From CAVVYJ01 sp963752495 (GTDB taxonomy: Bacteria > Pseudomonadota > Gammaproteobacteria > Burkholderiales > Methylophilaceae), in the NCBI GenBank assembly GCA_963752495.1, contig CAVVYJ010000003.1:62001-126000 (forward strand): a stretch of 64,000 nucleotides of DNA. Reading direction: 5' to 3'. Positions 46,513-56,662 of this stretch are shown in pieces; position 1 is the first letter of the stretch, and every line of letters begins with the position of its first letter. The notes under the pieces are model-generated. The model was given only the letters and a program-made list of their open reading frames with translations, made no database searches and was not told the DNA's origin. The translations under genes and the position numbers were made by a program.

Positions 46513-48054
46513 ATGCCACTCAGCCTTAAGCTTCCGGTACTAGATAATAACCCAATTTTATTGGCGGAAACGCGCCCCAATAAAATCAGTGAGTTCATCC
46601 AAAACTTATCATTCGGCGACCCGATTCGTGCTGCCAGTGATTTGGTAGAAGAGTTACAAATTCTCAACAGCCAAAAAGTTGCATTTTCTAATCGAATCAA
46701 TGCATTAGAACTCTATCGTCCAGCAGCAATTCAAATCTATCATGCATTAATACCGCATTTTAGCAGCGCAAGTCTGCCGATATCGAAAAATGAACAGGCA
46801 TTTGCAAGTTCTGCTGTACAACTTTGGCAAGAGTTCGCTTACGGCTACAAATCTGCTCTAGTAGATTTGCAGAATAAAATTCTTAACATCAACAACAGCA
46901 AGTCCACTGCTTTGGTTGTACAGCGCGCGATTCACGCGCTCAAAGAGATTTCATTTGTAAATTATCTCACCTACCGCGCACCAGCAACTGCAGTATGGTC
47001 AGAACTGCACCAGCTTTACTTTTGTGCTCTGCAGCAATCTGCTGAGACTGTCAAAGTAATTGAAATGCTCCCAGATGTTAACGAAGGCTCTGTCAATTCG
47101 GTGTACACACAAGCTTTATTATTGTCCCTTGCCAACCCACACCACTTGGCGAACAAGGACATCGTAAAAGCTGATGCCTACTTAACAAAAATCGCAGGTG
47201 ACGCAGAACTGCGCGCACTAGGGTTTGTTGACAATCCCACTGGTGTATTTTTGGTCGGTCTTAGTGGCGACAAACCTCCTACTTCTTTTGTGAAAAACCG
47301 TGAGTTACCAAATAACGAGACTGATATTCTTCTGATTACAGTCAATTTAGCAAGGCGCATACATGCACACCTTAAAGCCTTGCAGGGCGGTGTTGTTCCT
47401 AGTGACGGCAGCCTGCCAAGTAACGCACTTAAAGAGCATTACGAAGATTTATTAACGCATCTTATCAAGCATTTTGGCAAATCACCGCTCAGAGTCTTTT
47501 CTAGAAGTAAAAAAAGTGACGGGATGGAGTTGGGCATAGGCATTCACGCCGCGCATCACTTTATCCCTAAAGTCGGCAATGACGTAAAGAACTTTATGGT
47601 GCCAAGCAACGCGCTAAAACCCTCACGCTGGCAAGTACTAAACGTAAGCGCGGGTGGTTATGCACTACGTAAATTCAATTCCTCCCAAGTTAGTCTATAT
47701 GTGGGCGATATCGTAGCTATCAAAAACAATAAAACGCTGATGTGGGAGCTGGGTGTATTGCGCTGGGCAAGTGTTAATGAGTTAAATCAACTGGATGCAG
47801 GTATTGAGCTAATCTCACCAAGCGCAACAGCAATCACTGTAAAATCAGAGAAAACAGCCGCAGAAGGTGAAGGGCTAATGTTGCCTGAACTAGGCGCACT
47901 CAAACAGCCTGCAAGTGTCGTTGTGCCCTGCGGTGTCTATTCACAAGGAGAAGTGCTTGAGCTTGTGCATCATGACAGCCTCACTAAAGTGTTGATAACA
48001 AGATTAGTCGAACGCACTGCAACTTTTGAGCGATTTCAATACAGCTTGATATAA
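46513..48054 (+). CDS. Large soluble protein with PilZ-like C-terminal domain, unknown role
   Basis: A 513-residue cytoplasmic protein without signal peptide or membrane helices. The first 350 residues are mostly helical and unrecognised. Near residues 370-450 the sequence resembles a PilZ domain: RWQVLNVSAGGYALR contains the NxSxxG cyclic-di-GMP motif (Asn377, Ser379, Gly382), followed by GDIVAI and WELGVLRWASVNELNQLDAGIELIS. The partner RxxxR motif upstream is not apparent, so nucleotide binding is uncertain. A GGDEF cyclase lies elsewhere in the window. It lies alone upstream of trxA. Confidence 0.65.
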   Translation: MPLSLKLPVLDNNPILLAETRPNKISEFIQNLSFGDPIRAASDLVEELQILNSQKVAFSNRINALELYRPAAIQIYHALIPHFSSASLPISKNEQAFASSAVQLWQEFAYGYKSALVDLQNKILNINNSKSTALVVQRAIHALKEISFVNYLTYRAPATAVWSELHQLYFCALQQSAETVKVIEMLPDVNEGSVNSVYTQALLLSLANPHHLANKDIVKADAYLTKIAGDAELRALGFVDNPTGVFLVGLSGDKPPTSFVKNRELPNNETDILLITVNLARRIHAHLKALQGGVVPSDGSLPSNALKEHYEDLLTHLIKHFGKSPLRVFSRSKKSDGMELGIGIHAAHHFIPKVGNDVKNFMVPSNALKPSRWQVLNVSAGGYALRKFNSSQVSLYVGDIVAIKNNKTLMWELGVLRWASVNELNQLDAGIELISPSATAITVKSEKTAAEGEGLMLPELGALKQPASVVVPCGVYSQGEVLELVHHDSLTKVLITRLVERTATFERFQYSLI

Positions 48055-48196
48055 TCTGATTGATGTTGATATACTATTACTTAATTACCGAACGTTACGC
48101 TGTCACAGCATTCAAGTTAACAAATTCACATTTTTAAAATAGACGATTAGTTGTCGAAACAACAGGCTATAAACCAATTCCAATATTGAGGTTACT

Positions 48197-48523
48197 ATGA
48201 GCGAAAACATTACCCATTTAAGCGATGCTACATTTGAGCAAAAAGTATTGCAGTCCCAACTCCCAGTCTTAGTGGACTATTGGGCGGAGTGGTGCGGTCC
48301 ATGCAAAATGATTGCACCAATTTTAGAGGATATCTCTAAAGAGTACTCAGATCGCTTAATTGTTGCCAAACTTAACATTGACGATAATCAGCAAACACCA
48401 CCAAAATACGGTATTCGCGGCATTCCAACACTGATGTTGTTTAAAAATGGCAATGTGGAAGCCACAAAAGTTGGCGCTTTATCAAAATCACAATTAATGG
48501 CATTTATTGATAGCAATATTTAG
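48197..48523 (+). CDS. trxA: Thioredoxin 1
   Basis: General cytoplasmic disulfide reductase of 108 residues. The active site WAEWCGPCKM and the cis-proline region GIRGIPTLMLF are intact. A GAGG ribosome site precedes the ATG. It lies directly upstream of rho, the order found in E. coli and many proteobacteria, separated by a hairpin. Confidence 0.96.
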   Translation: MSENITHLSDATFEQKVLQSQLPVLVDYWAEWCGPCKMIAPILEDISKEYSDRLIVAKLNIDDNQQTPPKYGIRGIPTLMLFKNGNVEATKVGALSKSQLMAFIDSNI

Positions 48524-48534
48524 CAGGTACCCTT

Positions 48535-48559
48535 GTCTGGCTTCGAGCAGAAGCCAGAC
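48535..48559 (+). terminator. Hairpin between trxA and rho
   Basis: GTCTGGCTTC (48535-48544) and GAAGCCAGAC (48550-48559) pair perfectly over 10 bp with a 5-base loop, 12 bases after the trxA stop. The bases after it (CCTTTAAACC) are only moderately T-rich. It may be a trxA terminator, a transcript stabiliser or part of rho leader control. Confidence 0.6.
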
Positions 48560-48609
48560 CCTTTAAACCTTTTCATTCTGTAATACCCCCTTCTAGCGAG
48601 CCCCATCCC

Positions 48610-49869
48610 ATGCATTTATCTGACCTAAAACATTTACCTGTAACTGAACTTGTAGATATGGCGATTGCCGACGAAATCGAAAATGCAAGCCGCATGCGCA
48701 AGCAGGATTTGATTTTTGCAATCCTTAAACATAAGGCAAAAAAAGGCGATAGCATTTTTGGTGACGGTACGCTGGAAGTGCTCCAAGATGGTTTTGGTTT
48801 TTTGCGCTCTCCAGATACTTCCTACCTAGCTGGACCGGACGACATTTACGTTTCACCATCGCAGATACGTCGCTTTAACTTGCATACCGGCGATAGTATT
48901 CAAGGTGAAATCCGCACCCCAAAAGACGGTGAACGCTATTTTGCACTTGTAAAAGTAGACATGGTGAATGGTGAGGCGCCAGAGAATACCAAGCATAAAA
49001 TTTTATTTGAGAACTTAACCCCACTTTTCCCGACCATACCGCTTACGTTGGAACGTGACATCCGCGGCGAGGAAAATATTACTAGCCGCGTAATCGACAT
49101 GATTGCCCCTATTGGCAGAGGTCAGCGCGGCTTGCTGGTTGCGAGCCCTAAAAGTGGTAAAACAGTCATGATGCAAAACATTGCACATGCAATTACAGCT
49201 AACCATCCTGATGTCATTATGATTGTTTTGCTTATCGATGAGCGTCCTGAAGAAGTTACTGAAATGACGCGTTCGGTGAAAGGTGAGGTTGTAGCTTCTA
49301 CTTTTGATGAACCTGCAACGCGCCATGTGCAGGTTGCCGAAATGGTGCTGGAAAAAGCCAAGCGCCTAGTTGAACATAAAAAAGATGTAGTGATTTTGTT
49401 AGATTCCATCACTCGTCTTGCACGTGCTTACAATACGGTAATTCCTTCCTCGGGTAAGGTGTTAACCGGTGGTGTGGATGCCAATGCACTGCAAAAACCA
49501 AAGCGTTTCTTTGGTGCTGCCCGTAATATCGAAGAAGGTGGCTCACTTACCATTATCGCCACCGCCCTCGTTGATACTGGCTCACGCATGGACGACGTGA
49601 TTTACGAAGAATTTAAAGGCACCGGCAATATGGAAATTCATCTAGATCGCCGCATGGCTGAAAAACGTCTATATCCAGCCATTAATGTTAACAAATCCGG
49701 TACCCGCCGCGAAGAGCTACTTATCGAAAAAGATGTGTTACAGAAGATCTGGGTCTTGCGCAAGTTACTATACCCGATGGATGACTTGGAAGCGATGGAA
49801 TTTCTACTGGATAAAATCAAAGCCACAAAAAATAATGCTGACTTTTTTGACAGCATGCGTCGTGGTTAA
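48610..49869 (+). CDS. rho: Transcription termination factor Rho
   Basis: Hexameric RNA helicase that ends transcription. The 419-residue protein has the N-terminal helical part, the cold-shock RNA-binding domain (DGFGFLRSPDTSYLAGPDDIYVS) and the ATPase domain with Walker A ASPKSGKTVMM and catalytic DERPEEVTEM. The Q-loop region SITRLARAYN and the R-loop LTGGVDANAL complete it. Length and motifs are normal, with no N-terminal insertion. Confidence 0.97.
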   Translation: MHLSDLKHLPVTELVDMAIADEIENASRMRKQDLIFAILKHKAKKGDSIFGDGTLEVLQDGFGFLRSPDTSYLAGPDDIYVSPSQIRRFNLHTGDSIQGEIRTPKDGERYFALVKVDMVNGEAPENTKHKILFENLTPLFPTIPLTLERDIRGEENITSRVIDMIAPIGRGQRGLLVASPKSGKTVMMQNIAHAITANHPDVIMIVLLIDERPEEVTEMTRSVKGEVVASTFDEPATRHVQVAEMVLEKAKRLVEHKKDVVILLDSITRLARAYNTVIPSSGKVLTGGVDANALQKPKRFFGAARNIEEGGSLTIIATALVDTGSRMDDVIYEEFKGTGNMEIHLDRRMAEKRLYPAINVNKSGTRREELLIEKDVLQKIWVLRKLLYPMDDLEAMEFLLDKIKATKNNADFFDSMRRG

Positions 49870-49976
49870 TATGAGCGATTGCACTTGCTTAAAACCATGT
49901 TTTAATTCATAATGCGCGGCTCGTTGAATTTAATGTTTATTGCAATATCTAACTAACTAATTGAAAGTCCAGCAAA

Positions 49977-50177
49977 ATGAAAGCTGAAACCCATCCAAAC
50001 TACGTAGAAATCAACGTTACCTGTAGCTGTGGTAACAAGTTCAAAACGCGCTCGACCAATGGCCGCGATATGAATATTGAGGTGTGCTCACAATGCCACC
50101 CGTTCTACACCGGCAAGCAAAAAATTGTGGATACGGCTGGCCGTGTTGAGAAATTCCGCCAAAAATATGGCATGTAA
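49977..50177 (+). CDS. rpmE: 50S ribosomal protein L31
   Basis: A 66-residue ribosomal protein of the zinc-containing (C+) type: cysteines at 16, 18, 37 and 40, with CSQCHPFYTGKQK and the C-terminal VEKFRQKYGM. Its place after rho is common in proteobacteria. A strong terminator follows. Confidence 0.95.
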   Translation: MKAETHPNYVEINVTCSCGNKFKTRSTNGRDMNIEVCSQCHPFYTGKQKIVDTAGRVEKFRQKYGM

Positions 50178-50191
50178 CCACATGGTTATGC

Positions 50192-50218
50192 AAAAAAGGC
50201 AGCTTGGCTGCCTTTTTT
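50192..50218. terminator. Terminator after rpmE
   Basis: GGCAGC (50198-50203) pairs with GCTGCC (50207-50212) around a 3-base loop. The stem is flanked by A6 and by T7, extending it by A-T pairs to 12 bp. It is a classic factor-independent terminator and symmetrical enough to work on both strands. Confidence 0.92.
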
Positions 50219-50262
50219 TATGCTTAAATTAACAAGTTTTAATAAAGCTTAGAGTAACTCAG

Positions 50263-51912
50263 GTGCGATTCGATTTAGACCACGACTGGCAAGGCAATAT
50301 GTCCACCCCACGGGCACGTGTGGGCGAGCGCGCTAAAACTCATCTACTCATTATACTGTGTGCAATTTGGTTATTAATGGGCCTGGTGGGGCATAGTCCT
50401 TGGAAGCCATATGAATCTCATACAATAAGTGTGGTAAAAACCATACTGGAGTCTGGGAATTTAATAGCGCCACTCTCAGCAAGTAGCAATCAAATCGCTA
50501 ATCCGCCACTTTATTATCTAAGCGCTACACTCACGGCAAAACTGTTTAGCGGGATTTTACCCTTGCACGATGCCGCACGTATTGCAACCGGTCTATGGAT
50601 GATGATTACATTGCTGATGATAGGAATGACTGGCCGCGAGCTTTGGGGACAAGGTTTTGGCCGACAAACAACCTTCGTATTTATTGGCTCACTTGGCTTG
50701 GTAGTAAGCGCGCACACACTAATGCCCGCCGTTAGCGGCCTAACCAGCATCGCAACAGGTTTTTACGCGCTTTCACTTGCCAGTCGGCGCCCATATAGAG
50801 CTAGCTTATTATTAAGTGCCGCTATGGGAGTTGGTTTTTTATCAACAGGCCTGCTCCCGCTGGCAATAATAATGGTAACTAGTCTTATATTGCCCTGTCT
50901 GTTTGCTTCTTGGCGCAATGCAAGTTTTGCCAAAGTTTTGTTAATGTCTGCAATCTTTGCAAGCCCGCTGATACTACTCTGGCCTTTACTCTGCTTTTAT
51001 TTCTACCCAGCGCAGTTTGCGGCTTGGTGGGCACATGCTTTTGCGCAGTTTGCCCCGAGCAATCATATTTATTTTCTGAATATTTTACTCTGGTATGCAT
51101 GGCCCGCCTTACCGCTCGCAGCTTGGGGCTTTTGGCGTTTCCGCACGCAATTGCTATCAAAGCCTAGGTACCAACTCATTATCACTTTCTTTGTTGTATC
51201 CTGGATACTCATTGGTTTTGCCGCAGAAAATAAAGAAGTATCTGCCCTACCGCTGCTTATACCGCTTACTGCTATGGCTGGCGGTAGCATAGAAACACTC
51301 AAACGTGGTGCGGCTGGCGCCCTTAATTGGTTTGGTCTAATCCTGTTCGGTATTATGGCAGGCTTAGTTTGGTTAGGCTGGAACGCCATGCTGACAGGCG
51401 CTCCAGCAAAAATTAAAGAGCGCTTAATATTTTTATCTGGCTTACAACACCTTAATTTAAACATTGTTGCAATTGTAATCGCTGTATTAATTACTTTGAT
51501 TTGGCTACTTACAATATTCCGCACAAAAAACACCAACCGCTCCAGCGCCACTAACTGGGCGATTGGAATGACATGCGTATGGACATTACTCATGACACTA
51601 TGGCTACCGATGATTGATAGCGCACGCAGCTATCAAATAGTATTTACTAGCTTAAAACATGCGTTGCCAGAACAATATGCTTGCGTTACAAGCAGTCGAC
51701 TTGGCGACGCACAGCGGGATTTATTGCACTACTATGCAAATCTAAAAACACAAAGTTTCGAAACTGAACAACGTTTGGATTGTGATTTATACTTAATTCA
51801 GGACACCCGCGGTAACGAGAAACTTGAACCCGGGCCTGATTGGAAGCTGATTTGGAGTGGCAAGCGCGCCAGCGAACGCCGCGAAAGCTTTAGACTATTT
51901 CAGCACACTTAG
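50263..51912 (+). CDS. GT-C family glycosyltransferase (ArnT/PMT-like)
   Basis: A 549-residue integral membrane protein starting with GTG at 50263. It has roughly eleven to twelve membrane segments and an N-terminal periplasmic loop with PWKPYESHT and NPPLYYLSA, resembling the acceptor loop of ArnT and PMT-type enzymes that use polyprenyl-phosphate sugar donors. The C-terminal 100 residues are a soluble domain (YQIVFTSLKHALPEQYACV onward). Donor and acceptor cannot be read from the sequence; lipid A, glycan or protein modification are all possible. Its 3' end overlaps the convergent TauE gene by 4 bases. Confidence 0.78.
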   Translation: MRFDLDHDWQGNMSTPRARVGERAKTHLLIILCAIWLLMGLVGHSPWKPYESHTISVVKTILESGNLIAPLSASSNQIANPPLYYLSATLTAKLFSGILPLHDAARIATGLWMMITLLMIGMTGRELWGQGFGRQTTFVFIGSLGLVVSAHTLMPAVSGLTSIATGFYALSLASRRPYRASLLLSAAMGVGFLSTGLLPLAIIMVTSLILPCLFASWRNASFAKVLLMSAIFASPLILLWPLLCFYFYPAQFAAWWAHAFAQFAPSNHIYFLNILLWYAWPALPLAAWGFWRFRTQLLSKPRYQLIITFFVVSWILIGFAAENKEVSALPLLIPLTAMAGGSIETLKRGAAGALNWFGLILFGIMAGLVWLGWNAMLTGAPAKIKERLIFLSGLQHLNLNIVAIVIAVLITLIWLLTIFRTKNTNRSSATNWAIGMTCVWTLLMTLWLPMIDSARSYQIVFTSLKHALPEQYACVTSSRLGDAQRDLLHYYANLKTQSFETEQRLDCDLYLIQDTRGNEKLEPGPDWKLIWSGKRASERRESFRLFQHT

Positions 51913-52655
51913 CCAGTAATCATCATTTTGGCGCCTGCCGATAGCAACACCAAGGCTAATATTTTTCGAATGGTAGGATTTGCGAGTCTGCGACTTCCCC
52001 ATTCTGCTCCTATCATGCCGCCAGCAATAGCAGCCAAAGCCCAATAAAATAGACCGCTTGGCAACAATGGTGATTTTGTGAGAACACCTAACAAACCAGA
52101 TATAGAGTTTACTAAAATAAAGGCAGCAGCCACGCCAGAAATCACTTTAGTTTCTGCCCATTTTAAAAACAATAGCATTGGGCTTAAAAAAATGCCCCCA
52201 CCCACTCCGGTCAAGCCTGACAGCAAACCTAGCACACCGCCAATTGCAAATAGTGCGAATTTAGATGCTGGTTTTTCGATTACTGTATAAACGCTATTTG
52301 CACGATAAAATACCTGCCATGCTGCAAAAATAAGCACTGCCCCTACTATAGGTTTGTATATTTCAGTTGGTAACTTAATTAAGCCACCTAAAAAGGCGAA
52401 TGGAATTGAAGCAGCGGCAAGCGGGATCAGCAATTGCCATGAAAATGCATTTGCCCGATAAAACTTAAATAGCGCAATGCTGGAAACCAAGATATTGAGA
52501 ATAAGCGCTGCAGGCCGCATGCTTTCTGGAGCAATACCGACAATTGCCATCACTGCAAGATATGCAGATGCGCCGCCATGTCCCACAGATGAATACAGCA
52601 TTGCCGCTAAAAAAATTAGCGGGATGATTAATATGCTTAGATTTAAGACTTCCAA
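51909..52655 (-). CDS. TauE/SafE-family sulfite/anion exporter
   Basis: A 248-residue membrane protein with about seven to eight helices and the family duplications LGGLIKLPTEIYKPIVGAVL and GLLSGLTGVGGGIFLSPMLL. The family moves sulfite, sulfoacetate or other small organic anions out of the cell. It is the most distal gene of the minus-strand formate dehydrogenase block (4 bases after fdsD), so a small-anion role linked to formate is possible but unproven. Confidence 0.85.
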   Translation of the reverse strand: MEVLNLSILIIPLIFLAAMLYSSVGHGGASAYLAVMAIVGIAPESMRPAALILNILVSSIALFKFYRANAFSWQLLIPLAAASIPFAFLGGLIKLPTEIYKPIVGAVLIFAAWQVFYRANSVYTVIEKPASKFALFAIGGVLGLLSGLTGVGGGIFLSPMLLFLKWAETKVISGVAAAFILVNSISGLLGVLTKSPLLPSGLFYWALAAIAGGMIGAEWGSRRLANPTIRKILALVLLSAGAKMMITG

Positions 52656-52659
52656 AAAA

Positions 52660-52881
52660 CTAACTTAGTTTGAGATGCTGCCTGATTGCTTCGATGACTG
52701 GCGTGTGCAAACCCACTCCCTGACTATCTTTAACATGGGTAGCGATAGATTTACGCATAGCCGAGTTCCAAAAGCGATTGAGGTGTCCAGCAATCTCAAC
52801 TCTTGCTTCTGCTTGGTCAGGGAAGGCTTCGTAAAAATCACCTATCTGATTCGCCATTTTGATTAACTTTTCAATATCCAT
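52660..52881 (-). CDS. fdsD: NAD-dependent formate dehydrogenase delta subunit
   Basis: A 73-residue protein with the FdsD pattern KLIKMANQIGDFYEAFPDQAE and HLNRFWNSAMRKSI. FdsD is needed for full activity of the soluble FdsGBA complex, probably in cofactor insertion or stability. It follows fdhD by 6 bases, giving the order fdsG-fdsB-fdsA-fdhD-fdsD typical of such operons. Confidence 0.9.
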   Translation of the reverse strand: MDIEKLIKMANQIGDFYEAFPDQAEARVEIAGHLNRFWNSAMRKSIATHVKDSQGVGLHTPVIEAIRQHLKLS

Positions 52882-52887
52882 ATCACT

Positions 52888-53736
52888 CTATTCGTATCTG
52901 ATTCGTTGGGCGTTCGCATAAATCACGTATTGCTCTTGCCGCACAAAACCTAGCAACGTCACACCATAAGTTTGTGCGATGCGTACTGCTAGCCCTGTCG
53001 GCGCAGAAATCGCAGCTAACATGTTAATGCCAACACTAGCTACTTTTTGCACCATTTCATAACTTGCACGGCTGGTTGTCAGCACAAACCCAGGGGCTTC
53101 TGCTGGATTTTTTGCTAAAGCACCAATCAGCTTATCCATGGCGTTATGGCGCCCAACATCTTCCCTGATCAAGCCGATTTTACCATCAGCATCTGCCCAT
53201 GCACATGCATGCGTTGCGCCAGTGGCCTGCTGCAATATTTGTAATGGCTGAATGCCATGATAGGCACTTTCAACGCTTTGCGGGCGAACCGTGTTTAATT
53301 CGTGCTTTATGATGCTTGCTGCAACTTGAGGCAATCGCATCACTTTTTCTAAACTTTCCGCACCACAAAGTCCACATCCGGTTCGGCCAGCCATACTACG
53401 TCTGTGCACTTTCAGCATTTCAAAACGCTCAGCTGCAATATTAAGTTGCAACTCAAAACCATTCAAGAGCTCCACAACTTCAACACTATACAACTCACTT
53501 TTATTTTGCAAAATACCTTCTGTGAGTGAAAATCCCAGTGCAAAATCTTCCAAATCTTGTGGTGTAGCAAGCATCACTGCGTGCGAAATACCATTGTACA
53601 CAAACGCAATCGGCACCTCTTCCGCCAAGCAATCCACAGTTTCGGTTAGTTGCCTATTCTTCCATTTTTTTATCGCATATTGATTCTGCGGTGCACTTGA
53701 TACAGCCTGTGTTTTATCATCCATCTCAGGTATCAC
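52888..53736 (-). CDS. fdhD: Formate dehydrogenase sulfurtransferase FdhD
   Basis: Transfers sulfur from cysteine desulfurase to the Mo-bis-PGD cofactor before insertion into FdsA. The 282-residue frame begins with GTG at 53736; an ATG four codons in (53724) is the other candidate start, and neither has a strong ribosome site. Family motifs are EVPIAFVYNGISHAVM, the GRTGCGLCGAES cysteine loop (the sulfur-carrying CxxC), DVGRHNAMDKLIG and TSRASYEMVQK. Part of the fds operon. Confidence 0.94.
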   Translation of the reverse strand: MIPEMDDKTQAVSSAPQNQYAIKKWKNRQLTETVDCLAEEVPIAFVYNGISHAVMLATPQDLEDFALGFSLTEGILQNKSELYSVEVVELLNGFELQLNIAAERFEMLKVHRRSMAGRTGCGLCGAESLEKVMRLPQVAASIIKHELNTVRPQSVESAYHGIQPLQILQQATGATHACAWADADGKIGLIREDVGRHNAMDKLIGALAKNPAEAPGFVLTTSRASYEMVQKVASVGINMLAAISAPTGLAVRIAQTYGVTLLGFVRQEQYVIYANAQRIRYE

Positions 53737-53749
53737 TAGGTAAAATCGG

Positions 53750-56643
53750 CTAGCCCGCAGTAGACAATGGCTTTACTGATTTTTTCTTCCCAGTAAATTC
53801 GATTTGCTCCTCGGAAAATTCTTGATAATGCTTCTGCCAATCCGAAAGCTGATGGACCTTTGTCACCTGAACTGCAGTGACTTTAAATTCAGGGCAGTTT
53901 GTCGCCCAATCAGAGTTATCGGTCGTAATGACATTTGCACCTGATTCAGGATGGTGAAATGTCGTATATATCACGCCAGGTTGCACACGTTCTGTAATCG
54001 TTGCGCGCAACACAGTCTCACCGGCACGGCTCTTAATACCCAACCCAATCACCCTCGCTAACACCACGTTCTTCCGCATCGTGAGGGTGAATTTCTACTA
54101 CATCCTCATGATGCCAAGCCACGTTTTCCGTACGGCGGGTTTGTGCGCCAACATTGTATTGCGACAAAATGCGGCCAGTTGTAAGTATCAGCGGATATTT
54201 AGCATTCACTTTTTCTGTTGTCGGCACATATTGGGTAATAAAAAACTTACCTTTGCCGCGAACAAATTCATCCACATGCATCGTAGGTGTACCCATTGGA
54301 TTTTCATCGTCGCAAGGCCATTGAATGCTACCTAACTCATCTAATTTCTTAAAGCTGACGCCTTTGAATGTCGGTGTCAAAGCAGCAATTTCATCCATAA
54401 TTTCCGAAGCATGGTTATAGTGCATTTTGTAACCAAGCGCTTCAGATAGTTTGGCAGTCACTTCCCAATCTTCAAACCCATTCTTTGGCGACATTACGCG
54501 ACGCACTGGGGAAATACGACGCTCTGCATTGGTAAAAGTACCACTCTTTTCAAGAAATGACGCTCCTGGGAAGAACACATGTGCGTACATTGCAGTCTCG
54601 TTTAAGAACAAATCTTGCACAATCACACATTCCATCGATTCCAAGGCATGCGTCACATGTTGCGTATCAGGGTCTGATTGCGCAATATCCTCGCCTACAC
54701 AATAAAGCCCCTTGAAGCTACCTTCTGCGGCCAAGTCCAGCATATTTGGGATGCGTAAGCCAGGATCACTGCTTAGAGGTTTGCCCCAAGCAGCTTCAAA
54801 TAAGGCACGTGTAGCATCATCGGAAACATGACGATATCCTGGAAACTCATGAGGCATAGAACCCATATCACAAGAACCCTGAACATTGTTTTGGCCGCGC
54901 AATGGATTAACCCCCACACCTTCACGCCCCACATTACCCGTGGCCATCGCCAAATTAGCAATACCCATTACCGTAGTTGAACCTTGGGAGTGCTCTGTCA
55001 CACCCAATCCATAATAAATCGCTGCGTTTCCACCGGTAGCATAAAGTCTCGCCGCTTCGCGCACTTTTTGTGATGGCACGCCTAGATCTTTTTCTAATGC
55101 TTCTGGAGAGTTTTCTGGCTTGGCCACAAAATCACGCCACTCCACAAAAGAATCCCACTCACAGCGCGCTTTCACAAAATCTTCTTTTACCAAGCCTTCG
55201 GTCACCACCACATGCGCAAGCGCAGAAATCAGCGCTACATTAGTGCCAGGGCGTAAGTTCAAATGATAGTTGGCACGGATATGCGGGCTATTTTCAACAA
55301 GGTCTATCGCTCGCGGATCAGCAATAATAAGCTTTGCGCCTTCACGCAAGCGGCGCTTCATTTGTGATGCAAATACTGGATGCCCATCAGTTGGATTAGC
55401 GCCAATCACAAAAATTACGTCAGATTTCATGACCGAGTCGAATGTCTGCGTGCCCGCAGACTCACCTAAGGTTTGCTTAAGTCCATACCCAGTAGGGCTG
55501 TGGCAAACGCGCGCACATGTATCAACATTATTGGTACCAAACACTGCGCGTATTAGTTTTTGTGTGACATAAACCTCTTCATTGGTGCAGCGAGATGAAG
55601 TAATGCCTCCCAAAGCTTCTTTGCCATATTTTTCTTGGATTCGCTTAATTTCACTCGCAGCGTAGTTAATCGCCTCATCCCAGCCCACAATTTGCCATTC
55701 GTCGTGAATACTTTTCCGAATCATCGGGGTGGTAATACGATCTTTGTGTGTAGCGTAGCCCCAAGCAAAACGACCCTTTACACACGAATGTCCATGGTTG
55801 GCGCCCCCATCTTTGTTAGGCGTCATACGTACGACTTGCTCGCCTTTCATTTCCGCATTAAAGCTGCAGCCCACACCACAATAAGCACAAGTAGTAGTCA
55901 CACTGTGTTCTGGCGTACCCGCTTCAATCACCGTTTTTTCCATCAATGTAGCCGTAGGACAAGCTTGTACGCAAGCGCCGCAAGACACACATTCGGAGTC
56001 CATAAAATCTTTATTGCCAGCGGAAACTTTGCTGCCAAAGCCACGCCCTTCAATCGTCAACGCGAAAGTGCCCTGCGTTTCTTCGCATGCGCGCACACAA
56101 CGTGAACAAACAATGCATTTAGAGGGGTCAAATGTGAAATAAGGGTTGCTTTCATCTTTTTCAGATTTCAGGTGATTTTCACCTTCATAGCCATAGCGCA
56201 CTTCGCGCAAGCCCACGGCGCCTGCCATATCTTGCAATTCACAATCACCATTCGCTGCGCAAGTGAGGCAATCCAGCGGATGATCAGAAATATACAAGCT
56301 CCATTGTGCCGCGGCGAATATCAGCCAGCTTAGGTGTTTGTGTATGTACTTTCAAACCTTCTGCAACAGGTGTTGTACAAGAGGCGGGGTAACCACGTCG
56401 GCCTTCGATTTCCACCAAACACAAGCGACAGGAGCCAAACGGCTCTAGCGAATCGGTAGCGCATAGCTTGGGCACGCTCACGCCGCCCAATTGCGCCGCA
56501 TGCATAATCGAGGTACCTTCCGGCACCGTCACATTTACGCCATCGATATTTAGTGTGACATGCGTTTCCGCCACTTTCCTTGGCGTGCCGTAATCCACTT
56601 TCGGGTCATATTCGTTGTTGGGAGTATATTTAATATCGTCCAT
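53750..56643 (-). pseudogene. fdsA: NAD-dependent formate dehydrogenase alpha subunit with two +1 frameshifts
   Basis: Catalytic molybdenum subunit: oxidises formate to CO2. Start is ATG at 56643 with an AAGGATC site. The N-terminal fragment has the [2Fe-2S] ferredoxin domain (SCRLCLVEIEGRRG) and ends wrongly after GTMEL near 56295-56298. Removing one base joins it to YISDHPLDCLTC. The middle fragment carries further Fe-S cysteines (CIVCSRCVRAC, CVSCGACVQAC), the CAYCGVGCSFN cluster site and the active-site Cys in CARVCHSPTGYG (cysteine, not selenocysteine). Near 54039-54041 (CCC on the plus strand) another extra base shifts the end; repaired, DWVG continues into IKSRAGETVLRATITERVQPG. Repaired length is 963 residues, normal for FdsA. 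Confidence 0.93.
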
Positions 56644-56662
56644 GATATTGATCCTTTGGCCG

